DNA of 37,480 nucleotides from Flavobacteriales bacterium (GTDB lineage Bacteria; Bacteroidota; Bacteroidia; CAIKAF01): NCBI GenBank assembly GCA_022402535.1, contig JAKRSD010000004.1, positions 1 to 37,480 of the forward strand, read 5' to 3'. Shown piece by piece: positions 15,906 to 25,584 of this stretch (position 1 is its first letter; each line of letters starts with the position of its first letter). The notes under the pieces were generated by a model. It saw only the letters and a program-made list of their open reading frames with translations, ran no database searches and was not told where the DNA came from. The position numbers and the translations under genes were made by a program.

Positions 15906-16955
15906 ATGACACTAAAAGGCCGGGGAGCCCAAATACAGACACACAATAAATTCCTGAAAAACAGGGCCGATTATTCACATCCCGAAGGGATAGACGAACC
16001 CGAAAACAATCCGTACAAAACCCAATTTCTGATTGAAACCGCCAAAACCGTGGTGAACAAAATCACCTCGCCCGATGTGGGTATGGAATACAGCGTAAAC
16101 CCCTATCAAGGCTGCGAACACGGCTGCGTATATTGTTATGCACGCAACACCCACGAATATTACGGACTGAGTGCGGGTATTGATTTTGAATCGAAAATCA
16201 TGGTAAAAACCAATGCCCCCGATTTACTCCGCAAACAATTCGATCATCCCAAATGGAAACCCGCCGTCATTTCCTTTTCGGGCAATACGGATTGTTATCA
16301 GCCGGCAGAAAAGAAATTCAAACTTACCCGGCAACTGCTCGAAATCTGTCTGGAATATGGTAATCCGGCAAGTATCATCACCAAAAATTCCTTGGTACTC
16401 CGGGATATTGACATCCTGCAGGAAATGGCTTCCAAAAATCTGGTTTCGGTGTATCTATCCGTTACCACGCTACAGGAATCCATCCGCCAGAAATTAGAAC
16501 CGCGCACTGCCACAGCACAAAAACGCTTACAGGCCATTCAACAACTTTCCGAAGCCAGAATTCCTGTGGGGGTAATGGCTGCGCCCATGATTCCCTTTAT
16601 CAATGCCCACGAAATGCCCGACATCCTGAAAGCCGCCGCCGAACATGGGGCCAAACGGGCCAGCTATATTTTTGTGCGGTTGAACGGCAGTATCGGGATA
16701 ATCTTTGAAGATTGGATCAGGCAACACTTCCCCGACCATGCGGAACGGGTGCTCAATAACATTAAAAACGCCCATGGCGGGCAGCTGAATGATTCGCGGT
16801 TTGGTACCCGCATGAAAGGCGAAGGCCACATGGCCGAAATCATTTCCAGACAGTTTACGCAATTACATAAAAAATTATTCGGAGCCTTTCCCAAAACACC
16901 TTACGATTTCAGTCATTTCCGGAGACCCGAAAAAGGGCAGCTGAGTTTGTTTTAA
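15906..16955 (+). CDS. PA0069-family radical SAM protein
   Basis: A 349-residue protein with the radical SAM cluster motif CEHGCVYCYAR (Cys70, Cys74, Cys77), which binds a [4Fe-4S] cluster and cleaves S-adenosylmethionine. The N-terminal GRGAQI, the SVNPYQGCEHGC context, and later SFSGNTDCYQPAE, ITKNSLVLRDIDIL, LEPRTATAQKRL and APMIPFIN are typical of the PA0069/Rv2578c subgroup related to spore photoproduct lyase. The substrate is not established for this subgroup; DNA repair is only suggested by the relationship. The start ATG at 15906 places GRGAQI at residues 5-10, as usual. It is apparently monocistronic. Confidence 0.88.
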   Translation: MTLKGRGAQIQTHNKFLKNRADYSHPEGIDEPENNPYKTQFLIETAKTVVNKITSPDVGMEYSVNPYQGCEHGCVYCYARNTHEYYGLSAGIDFESKIMVKTNAPDLLRKQFDHPKWKPAVISFSGNTDCYQPAEKKFKLTRQLLEICLEYGNPASIITKNSLVLRDIDILQEMASKNLVSVYLSVTTLQESIRQKLEPRTATAQKRLQAIQQLSEARIPVGVMAAPMIPFINAHEMPDILKAAAEHGAKRASYIFVRLNGSIGIIFEDWIRQHFPDHAERVLNNIKNAHGGQLNDSRFGTRMKGEGHMAEIISRQFTQLHKKLFGAFPKTPYDFSHFRRPEKGQLSLF

Positions 16956-17064
16956 TGCATAACATGGGAAAATCCCGCCTGAGTCAAAAACAAATAAAAA
17001 AGTATATTTGAATTGCTGAAGTTCAATTTAAAATACATTCAAGATTATCCTTAAACCCCTTGTC

Positions 17065-18342
17065 ATGGGTTGCAAATTTATCCGCAACAGCCTCGTAACA
17101 TTATTCCAACCCAAAAATTTGCCTCTTGGGATTATTTTTGGTTTACTGTATATTCCTTTCGTGGTGCAGTATGGCTGGGATTACATGAGTTTAATTCATT
17201 TTGACCTGCCTACATTTTATGCTGCCGGCGTTGAAGTTTTTCAGCACGGAGGATCGCCTTACATTCAGGGCAATCTTCAATCACACATGAGTCACGAGGT
17301 ATATGTTTACCCCTACCTCTATCCACCCCCGACTTTATTATTTTTTTATCCCTTTATTTTGGGCGAATATACGACTGTGCAGCTTATCATTCTCGTGATA
17401 AATCATTTGTTTGTTCTTTTGTTGTTATGGTTTTTTATGCGTTTATCATGGAGGATTTCAACCCCGGTATATCCTCTTATTCCTGTTTTAACGCTGGTTT
17501 ATATACTCTCGTTCAACCCGATTATCATCACATTAAATCATGGCCAGATAAACATACTGCTCCTCCTTTTTCTTTGTGGTTTTTGGATATTCGGGAATCA
17601 GCATAAACCGTTCATCAGTTCCTTATTTCTTGCGTTAGCCATCCTGCTCAAAACGTATCCGATCTTATTCTTGCCATTGCTATGGGTTATCGGACGAAAA
17701 AAAGAATTCATGTATACACTGGTCTGGTTGGGTGTTATGGTCACGCTCTCTGTGCTTATTTTGCCCCATTCACTTTGGCATGAATGGATTACCCGGGTAA
17801 TGCCAACAGGCGGCTATGGACAAACGCCCGACGGATTGCCTTCTCCGGCAGCCAAATGGAATCAGAGCCTGAACGGATTCTTCGCCCGTGCGTTTACGGA
17901 AAGTGAATGGTCAAACCCGCGCTATGTAAATGCAGGTCTTGCGGTTATATTGACTTATGCAAGTGCAGGAATAATTTATCTGACAACCCTATTAGCCGTC
18001 CGGAAGCGTTTCAGGTCGGGTGCTGAAGGAATAACCCCAATGATTATGGCCGCGTTACCCGCAATGTTTCTCATGGCACCCATTTCCTGGGAACATCATC
18101 TGGTTTATCTGCTGCCTACCCTTCTGTTGTTGCTTACGGCAAAAAGCAATCTGCCTCGAATTCCGACGGTTATATTTTATGCCTCCGGAATCCTCGCCGC
18201 AATTTTCATTGCGTTACCTTATCTTGTTGCATTCAAATTCTATGCAGTTTTAGTCATCTGGTGTATCTGTATTTTCACATTAATCAACAGACAAACCGAA
18301 ATCCCGGAGTTTGAATTACGTATCTCAAAAAATAACCGGTAA
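17065..18342 (+). CDS. GT87-like (DUF2029) polytopic membrane glycosyltransferase
   Basis: A 425-residue integral membrane protein with about ten hydrophobic segments. The early periplasmic loop LIHFDLPTFYAAGVEVFQHG carries an Asp near the start and a Gly near the end, followed by YVYPYLYPPPTLLFFYPF, which is the pattern of GT-C/GT87 (DUF2029) mannosyl- or arabinosyl-transferases using polyprenyl-phosphate sugars. LNHGQINILLL and LLKTYPILFLPLL are other family phrases. Donor and acceptor are unknown. A TATATTTG -7 box lies at 17003-17010, leaving a leader of roughly 50 bases. A bidirectional terminator follows the gene. Confidence 0.75.
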   Translation: MGCKFIRNSLVTLFQPKNLPLGIIFGLLYIPFVVQYGWDYMSLIHFDLPTFYAAGVEVFQHGGSPYIQGNLQSHMSHEVYVYPYLYPPPTLLFFYPFILGEYTTVQLIILVINHLFVLLLLWFFMRLSWRISTPVYPLIPVLTLVYILSFNPIIITLNHGQINILLLLFLCGFWIFGNQHKPFISSLFLALAILLKTYPILFLPLLWVIGRKKEFMYTLVWLGVMVTLSVLILPHSLWHEWITRVMPTGGYGQTPDGLPSPAAKWNQSLNGFFARAFTESEWSNPRYVNAGLAVILTYASAGIIYLTTLLAVRKRFRSGAEGITPMIMAALPAMFLMAPISWEHHLVYLLPTLLLLLTAKSNLPRIPTVIFYASGILAAIFIALPYLVAFKFYAVLVIWCICIFTLINRQTEIPEFELRISKNNR

Positions 18343-18350
18343 TCTTTCTC

Positions 18351-18387
18351 AAAAAAAATCCGAAACCTGTAAAGTTTCGGATTTTTT
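18351..18387. terminator. Bidirectional Rho-independent terminator
   Basis: ATCCGAAAC (18358-18366) pairs with GTTTCGGAT (18374-18382). It is preceded by eight A and followed by six T, so it can end both the plus-strand glycosyltransferase and the convergent alcohol dehydrogenase. Confidence 0.85.
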
Positions 18388-18409
18388 GCTTATCTGTTAA
18401 CTTACTTTT

Positions 18410-19453
18410 TTAAAGCGTGGCCATATCAATCACAAAGCGGTAACGCACATCGCCTTTCAGCATGCGTTCGTAGGCCTCGTTGATATAATCCATGCGGATC
18501 ACTTCCACATCGCTCACAATGCCTTTTTCGGCGCAGAAGTCGAGCATTTCCTGGGTTTCGGGAATTCCGCCTATCAGAGAGCCCGCAAAACTTTTACGAC
18601 CAAAAATCAGGTTCATGGCCGGCAATACCGCCGGATTGGGCGGAACGCCCACGCATACCATCGTGCCGTTGGTACGGAGCAGACCCAGATAAAAGGCATA
18701 ATCATGTTCGGCAGACACCGTATCCAGGATAAAATCAAAATATCCGGCCACGGAAGCCGTCTGGTTTTCGTCGGAAGTGAGCACAAAGCGGTGTGCGCCC
18801 AATCTTTCGGCATCGGCCTGTTTGGAAGGTGAATGGCTGAGCATGGTAACTTCTGCGCCCATTGCCACGGCAAATTTTACGGCCATATGGCCCAAACCGC
18901 CCAGTCCCAGTACGCCCACACGGGTACCCGGACCCACTTTCCAATGGCGAAGCGGCGAATATGTGGTAATGCCTGCACACAGCAGGGGCGCCACGGCCGC
19001 AAGAGATAATTTATCCGAAATATGAAGCACAAAATCTTCATGCGTTACAATCGATTTGCTGTACCCGCCATAGGTGGGTCCGCTTCCGTCGCGTTCGTTT
19101 CCTCCGTAGGTGAATACCCCGCCTTCGGCGCAATACTGTTCCAGTCCGTCGCGGCAGTTATCGCAGGTGCGGCAGCTGTCCACCAGACAACCGATACCGG
19201 CCAGATCGCCCACTTTAAACTTTTTCACGTCGCTGCCCACGGCCGTTACACGGCCCACAATTTCGTGACCCGGCACCACCGGAAACACGGTCATGCCCCA
19301 GTCATTTCGGGCAAAGTGCAGGTCGCTGTGGCAAACCCCGCAATACAGAATTTCAATCTGCACATCGGTAGGTTTGGGAGTGCGGCGGTTGATGGCATAA
19401 GGAACCAAGGGCGTGCTGTCACTCAGGGCAGCATAAGATTTTACTTCAGGCAT
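18410..19453 (-). CDS. Zinc-dependent NAD(P)-dependent alcohol dehydrogenase (YahK/cinnamyl type)
   Basis: About 347 residues from the ATG at 19453 (MPEVKSYAAL); an upstream in-frame ATG at 19489 would add 12 residues not usual for the family. Catalytic zinc ligands lie in CGVCHSDLH and PGHEIVG. The structural zinc site is CRTCDNC...QYC. The Rossmann motif GLGGLGHMAVKFA binds the nucleotide, and the LSHSPSKQ that follows the second strand favours NADPH. It reduces aldehydes to alcohols in the cinnamyl-alcohol/YahK branch of the MDR superfamily; the physiological substrate is unknown. It is convergent with the glycosyltransferase and divergent from the esterase. Confidence 0.92.
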   Translation of the reverse strand: MPEVKSYAALSDSTPLVPYAINRRTPKPTDVQIEILYCGVCHSDLHFARNDWGMTVFPVVPGHEIVGRVTAVGSDVKKFKVGDLAGIGCLVDSCRTCDNCRDGLEQYCAEGGVFTYGGNERDGSGPTYGGYSKSIVTHEDFVLHISDKLSLAAVAPLLCAGITTYSPLRHWKVGPGTRVGVLGLGGLGHMAVKFAVAMGAEVTMLSHSPSKQADAERLGAHRFVLTSDENQTASVAGYFDFILDTVSAEHDYAFYLGLLRTNGTMVCVGVPPNPAVLPAMNLIFGRKSFAGSLIGGIPETQEMLDFCAEKGIVSDVEVIRMDYINEAYERMLKGDVRYRFVIDMATL

Positions 19454-19576
19454 AATTAAAGGGAATTTAGTTTGGTCGAAGTTATGCATTTAAAATGCGA
19501 AGACAAAATAGACTGCTTTATAATCCCATTTACGTTACGGATTTAAAAATTGTACATTAGCCCATATTTTGACAAT

Positions 19577-20710
19577 ATGAAACACGTATCCCTACTCCTT
19601 TTATCCGGACTGATTTCACTGGCCGGATGGGCACAAAACACCATTAACGGCTCCTTTGTGCATAACGGCATCACCCGCAGTTATTCGTTTTATGTACCGG
19701 CGATATACAATCCCGAGAATCCGGTGCCGCTGGTGCTGAACCTGCACGGCTATACCTCTTTCGGATGGCAGCAGTCGCTCTATGGCGATTTTAAAGCCAT
19801 AGCCGATACCGCCAATTTTATTGTGGTACATCCCGAAGGAACCGTACAACCCGGAACAGCCAATACCCAGTTCTGGAATGTGGGATTTTTTCCTTCTTCG
19901 GTAGATGATGTCGCCTTTCTGGAAGCGTTGATTGATACCATTGCGCAATCATACAATATCAATCAGGGCAGGTTGTACAGCACGGGCATGTCGAACGGAG
20001 GATTTATGAGTTATGAACTGGCCTGCCAAAGCAACCGTTTTGCCGCCGTGGCTTCGGTAACGGGCAGTATGACTACTCTTAATGCGGCTTCGTGTTCGCC
20101 AAGCAAACCCACCCCGATCATGCAGATTCACGGTACCAATGATGCCACCGTTCCTTATGCCGGAAATGCCGGTTTTCTGGGAATTGAAGATGTGGTTTCG
20201 TATTGGGTTACTTTCAATAACTGCCCCACTACACCCACCATGACGGCCGTTCCGGATATCAATACCACAGACGGAGCCACGGCAGAACACTATGTGTATG
20301 CCGCCGGAAACGGAGGCGCCACGGTTGAATTTTTCAAAGTAATAAACGGTGCGCACACCTGGCCGGGAGCACCTTTAGCCATTGATGTTACCTGTATGGA
20401 CTTTAGTGCCAGCAAAGAAATTTGGCGTTTTTTCAATCAGTTTCAACACCCCAATGCGAGTATTTCGCAACAGGAAATAGGCGCAAACAACATCCAATTG
20501 TGGCCCAATCCGGCAAACGAGGTACTGCATTTTTCTTCGGATCAGGAAATCACCCATTTCCGTATCGTAGATATGCAAGGAAGAATCATCTCTCACGGAA
20601 ACACAACCGCAAACCAAACGATACCGGTGGGTCATCTTACCCAAGGCCTGTATATATTGGAACTAAGCAACACCCTAGGAAAAGCGGCAAAACGGTTTGT
20701 GAAAAATTAG
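19577..20710 (+). CDS. T9SS-secreted CE1/PHB-depolymerase-like esterase
   Basis: About 377 residues from the ATG at 19577. A signal peptide (MKHVSLLLLSGLISLAGWAQ) precedes an alpha/beta-hydrolase of the polyhydroxybutyrate depolymerase/feruloyl esterase (LpqC-type) family: YSFYVP, PLVLNLHGYTS (oxyanion region), VHPEGT, the nucleophile elbow GMSNGG, QIHGTNDATVPY (acid region) and NGAHTWPG (catalytic His). A C-terminal T9SS tail follows (NNIQLWPNPANEVLHF, IVDMQGRII, LTQGLYILEL, KRFVKN). The enzyme probably hydrolyses polymer or hydroxycinnamate esters outside the cell. The TTG at 19550 is a less likely start. Confidence 0.88.
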   Translation: MKHVSLLLLSGLISLAGWAQNTINGSFVHNGITRSYSFYVPAIYNPENPVPLVLNLHGYTSFGWQQSLYGDFKAIADTANFIVVHPEGTVQPGTANTQFWNVGFFPSSVDDVAFLEALIDTIAQSYNINQGRLYSTGMSNGGFMSYELACQSNRFAAVASVTGSMTTLNAASCSPSKPTPIMQIHGTNDATVPYAGNAGFLGIEDVVSYWVTFNNCPTTPTMTAVPDINTTDGATAEHYVYAAGNGGATVEFFKVINGAHTWPGAPLAIDVTCMDFSASKEIWRFFNQFQHPNASISQQEIGANNIQLWPNPANEVLHFSSDQEITHFRIVDMQGRIISHGNTTANQTIPVGHLTQGLYILELSNTLGKAAKRFVKN

Positions 20711-20869
20711 TGTAGGCGGGTGAATACTAAAATAGATATATTCAATTATTAAAACCCTGACGGTTATCAGGCTTATCCAACAAAGGAGTGTTGTATATGT
20801 CGGATTTTATCAGGGGTATAAACAAGTTGTAGGGCATTTTAAAAAGACAGAACACATCATATTTGGAAA

Positions 20870-21379
20870 ATGAAAAACAAACTTGACAATTCATCGATTC
20901 AAAAGAGTACATGGACTGATATTGATTATCAGAATATGGTTTGGACTGATTGTAAATTGTATGGATTTATAATAGAGAGAGACGATGAAAATTGGACATC
21001 AGACTTGTTATTTGATATTGATTATATATTGAGTGCAGTTCAGTCAGAAAAGCCTTCATTACCTGTTAATCATTGGATTTCACCTTGCACAATGATTTTT
21101 AAAAATGTTTTTGACTTAAATATAAATATAGATTATAAAGGCGGTGGATTATCTCGAATGGAAATAGGTGAATTATATCTAACTGACACTATTAAGATTG
21201 AAAATAATAAATGGGTAAATTGTTGGTGTATTCATCTTGATTGTGGATTTATTACATTCAAATCAGGAGAAATGAGACAAATTCAAAGATTAGCACCTAT
21301 TTTGACTGATACTTTAGAATTGACACTTCAAGAAAGACAAGGAGTTGGATTCAAAAAGATACCATACGATGAAAAATAA
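20870..21379 (+). CDS. Hypothetical protein in cassette-like unit
   Basis: A 169-residue acidic soluble protein with no signal peptide or membrane helix. Visible features are WTDCKLYGFIIE near residue 25, a strongly conserved-looking LLFDIDYIL near 46, then HWISPCTMIFKNVFDLNINID and a GFITFKSGEMRQI stretch near the end. The compact beta-rich pattern with FDIDYI recalls small proteins often found in accessory cassettes and toxin-immunity loci, but I cannot name a family. It is more AT-rich than the neighbouring esterase and NTP-transferase genes, which fits acquisition. A weak CATATTTG box lies about 6 bases before the ATG. Confidence 0.7.
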   Translation: MKNKLDNSSIQKSTWTDIDYQNMVWTDCKLYGFIIERDDENWTSDLLFDIDYILSAVQSEKPSLPVNHWISPCTMIFKNVFDLNINIDYKGGGLSRMEIGELYLTDTIKIENNKWVNCWCIHLDCGFITFKSGEMRQIQRLAPILTDTLELTLQERQGVGFKKIPYDEK

Positions 21380-21383
21380 AAAC

Positions 21384-21515
21384 GCCCTACAACACGCGGT
21401 ATAAAAAATTGCCGTTTCATTAGGTTATTTAAGGGTTGTAGCCCGCTTCAACTTTTGTGTAACTTGATAGGAAATCGCCCGCAATCGGCAACTTTTCATA
21501 CCGCCAAACGTTGTA
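21384..21515. repeat. attC-like imperfect hairpin after the unknown gene
   Basis: Three paired blocks are visible. TACAAC (21388-21393) pairs with GTTGTA (21510-21515). GCGGTAT (21396-21402) pairs with ATACCGC (21498-21504). TTGCCG (21409-21414) pairs with CGGCAA (21486-21491). They are separated by unpaired spacers of different length on the two arms, and the loop is about 70 bases. This stepped structure with extrahelical bases resembles integron attC sites read as single strands. Confidence 0.6.
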
Positions 21516-21865
21516 TTGCATTCCACAAAACCATCCTTTAAAAAAGGATGTCGCTCCTACGGAGCTTAATTAAATTGAATACAATCGTATCTATTAATAT
21601 AACGCTCCTACGGAGCTTATAGATTTTTAATTATCCGTAAAACCCGCTGTTTTCCGATTACACAGTACCCTCAAGTGAAATCGAAATTTCACATTTAAAA
21701 AAACTACACAATGCATAGCCCCGGCGGGGCGGCATATTGGTAGAAAATATGTTCCCCAATAAAATAAAAGCCCCAGAGGGGCGAAATAAAAAACACTCTT
21801 ACTGATTTGAAGGAGTGGAGCAAGTAGTAATCCGTAAGCCCTTAGCCGCGGAATTGCATTCCGTC
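21516..21865. repeat. REP-like palindrome cluster, copy B
   Basis: The stretch contains a CATCCTTT/AAAGGATG hairpin (21532-21550), GCTCCTACGGAGC at 21553-21565 and 21604-21616 (51 bases apart), GCCCCGGCGGGGC at 21718-21730 and GCCCCAGAGGGGC at 21770-21782. It ends with AAGCCCTTAGCCGCGGAATTGCATTCCG at about 21836-21863 in two blocks. It is homologous to 2592-2740. No gene is seen between 21380 and 21874. Confidence 0.8.
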
Positions 21866-21874
21866 TAAAAACAA

Positions 21875-22768
21875 TTACCAAAGTTTGGCCGGGTATTCCC
21901 CTTTATTCACCAAATCGGCAATGCTTTGGCTCACATGTTCCCTGTCCTCGCGGTAAGTTACCCCGAACCATACCCCCGAATTGCGCAGAATTTTCACCTT
22001 ATGCCCCTGTTCCATCAGGCTCTGCACCGTGAGCGGGATAAAATATTCCGCCTTAGGATTTTCGGCATGCCGGTTCACAAAATCCACAAACCAGGTTTCC
22101 AGGTTATCAAACACCGAAGGCATAAAACCCCAAAAATTCATCGACACCGGGCTGTCGGGGCTGAGTTCCGTTTTTCCGCCCTCGCGCTCCGAAATAATTT
22201 TCCCGTTTTCGGGATATACTTTGGTATGTTCTTCAATAGAAGTCAGATAATCATCAGCATCGCCGAGGCAGATTCCCCGGGATACCGAACCGAATTCAGA
22301 AAGCGTTTTGGGTAGTTCGTAGCCCACCATGGCGTGCACACCGGAATCTGTGTTGGAAGAAAGAAAAGCGGCCATTTTTTCAAAACCGTCTCTTCCGTAG
22401 AAATCGTCGGCATTGATTACCGCAAAAGGACCTTGAATATGGTTGCGGGCACACAGAACGGCATGTCCCGTTCCCCAGGGTTTTTCTCTTTCGGGCACCT
22501 GTACAATGCCTTCAAAAGGCAATTCCTTGGTCTGAAAGGCATATTCTACCTGTATATGGGGAGCCAGTTTGGCATCAAACACCTCCCTGAAGTCCTGTTC
22601 AATTTCTTTTCTGATAATAAAGACTACCTTGCCGAAACCCGCCCGTAAGGCATCATACACCGAATAATCCAATATGGTTTCTCCCGAAGGACCAAAACGG
22701 TCGATCTGCTTAACCCCTCCGTAGCGGCTTCCCATTCCCGCCGCTAAAACTACCAATGTAGGTTTCAT
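21875..22768 (-). CDS. Nucleotidyltransferase-family (NTP transferase) protein
   Basis: About 297 residues from the ATG at 22768 (MKPTLVVLAAGMGSRYGG), which puts the nucleotide-binding LAAGMGSRYGGVKQ loop at the very N-terminus as in other members; the longer upstream frame adds 57 unlikely residues. Other motifs are LDYSVYDALRAGFGKVVFI, PWGTGHAVLCAR and the metal-binding INADDFYGRDGF. The fold is that of sugar-1-phosphate nucleotidyltransferases (UTP-glucose-1-phosphate and related). No lipid or polysaccharide operon is next to it, so the sugar is unknown. It is divergent from gyrB. Confidence 0.8.
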   Translation of the reverse strand: MKPTLVVLAAGMGSRYGGVKQIDRFGPSGETILDYSVYDALRAGFGKVVFIIRKEIEQDFREVFDAKLAPHIQVEYAFQTKELPFEGIVQVPEREKPWGTGHAVLCARNHIQGPFAVINADDFYGRDGFEKMAAFLSSNTDSGVHAMVGYELPKTLSEFGSVSRGICLGDADDYLTSIEEHTKVYPENGKIISEREGGKTELSPDSPVSMNFWGFMPSVFDNLETWFVDFVNRHAENPKAEYFIPLTVQSLMEQGHKVKILRNSGVWFGVTYREDREHVSQSIADLVNKGEYPAKLW

Positions 22769-22962
22769 GTAAAACTGATTTAGTGCCGCAAGTATAAAAA
22801 CAAAAAAACAGAGTTGGGCTAAAAATACATGAATACCCCAATTCCTTCCTTTAATATATATGTATCCAAACCGATAAACGGAAAGAAAATCCTTAGGGGG
22901 GCGAATCCATAATTTGTTGATAAGTTGGCCTGAGCCCAAAACTCAAAAAAGGTATATTTCTC

Positions 22963-22970
22963 TATATTTG
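22963..22970 (+). promoter_or_regulatory. gyrB -7 box TATATTTG
   Basis: TATATTTG fits TAnnTTTG and lies 20 bases before the gyrB ATG, leaving a leader of about 15 bases. Confidence 0.55.
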
Positions 22971-22981
22971 CAGGTCTTTAA

Positions 22982-24961
<1,980 letters not shown>

Positions 24962-24983
24962 TCTGATTAGAAATATAAAATCA

Positions 24984-25018
24984 AAGGGGCAGAATCATCC
25001 GATTTTGCCCCTTTTTTA
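24984..25018 (+). terminator. gyrB Rho-independent terminator
   Basis: AAGGGGCA...AATC pairs with GATT...TGCCCCTT around an ATCC loop, followed by six T. Confidence 0.85.
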
Positions 25019-25145
25019 TTTCACTGTGTGTGTTTCTTACAGGTTTTTAAAATTAAACCATATGCCAACATTTAACAATACATCTTTGATTATCATAAAC
25101 TTACGAGGAAGGGTAAATACTGAATAGTGAGTCTTGGGCAAAAAA

Positions 25146-25169
25146 AATTCACCAAATATTTGGTGAATT
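25146..25169 (-). terminator. Perfect 24-bp palindrome, probable terminator of the 54-aa gene
   Basis: AATTCACCAAAT (25146-25157) is followed directly by its exact reverse complement (25158-25169). On the minus strand the stem runs into eight T, which suits termination of the small gene at 25279-25443. A second TTTGGT/ACCAAA palindrome lies at 25187-25200. The rest of 24962-25278 holds no convincing gene; the 3' segment of the small-gene transcript here looks structured. Confidence 0.6.
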
Positions 25170-25278
25170 AAAAAATAGACAATAAGTTTGGTGAACCAAA
25201 AGTGAGAACTCCGTGTCGTTACCACGAAGCTCTCCTTTAAATTTACCCTCTGTCCGAAAGTAATATGTTTATCGTAGA

Positions 25279-25443
25279 CTAAGCTGCGATGATGATTTCA
25301 GTACCAGTGATTGAATCGACAACTACGGTTTTTCCGTCTCTGTCAATAACTCTTAAATCATTGGTTCTTGAATTAACATCGTCTTTAGATACTAAACCTA
25401 AGTTTAACAAGAAAGAAATTGCATAAGCCAAAATAGTAGTCAT
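25279..25443 (-). CDS. Small 54-residue protein of unknown function
   Basis: From the ATG at 25443 the product is MTTILAYAISFLLNLGL followed by a polar region (SKDDVNSRTNDLRVIDRDG) and a beta-like KTVVVDSITGTEIIIAA tail. The N-terminal 17 residues are hydrophobic and could sit in a membrane or be a weak signal. Support for it being real comes from a TACATTCG -7-like box on the minus strand about 30 bases upstream, a palindromic operator candidate shared with the divergent gene, and a terminator palindrome downstream. No family is recognised. Confidence 0.5.
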   Translation of the reverse strand: MTTILAYAISFLLNLGLVSKDDVNSRTNDLRVIDRDGKTVVVDSITGTEIIIAA

Positions 25444-25513
25444 AATAGTAAGTGTTTGTTTTGTTGAATTGTTGATGCGAATGTAGTATGGCATCAACTA
25501 TATGTGGTTGGAC

Positions 25514-25539
25514 AAATTGCGGTAACGTTAACGCAATTT
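25514..25539. promoter_or_regulatory. 26-bp near-perfect palindrome between divergent genes (operator candidate)
   Basis: Arms AAATTGCG (25514-25521) and CGCAATTT (25532-25539) flank the palindromic core TAACGTTA (25523-25530). Only one base pair of the 26-bp figure mismatches. It sits between the -7-like box of the 54-aa gene and the start of the 515-aa gene, a position suited to a dimeric repressor or activator controlling both. The regulator is unknown. Confidence 0.5.
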
Positions 25540-25584
25540 TACGATTACGGTCAATAAAGCATTGTTAATCAATAAAGTATTGGA

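Larger units (their letters stand above)
20826..21515. mobile_element. Second integron-like gene cassette with an unknown gene
   Basis: GTTGTAGGGC at 20826-20835 is the exact 10-base reverse complement of GCCCTACAAC at 21384-21393, the left arm of a long attC-like hairpin that ends in GTTGTA at 21510-21515. Between them lies a single AT-rich gene filling almost the whole unit. The far junction (GTTGTATTGC) differs from the near one, as expected when the R' end belongs to the flanking DNA. The same geometry frames the RM genes at 49-2274. The upstream stretch 20711-20825 holds only a small CCTGA/TCAGG hairpin. Confidence 0.55.

Noticed and set aside
25037-25225. A 62-residue minus-strand frame
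   Set aside because: It spans the terminator palindrome of the 54-aa gene and has no supporting signal.
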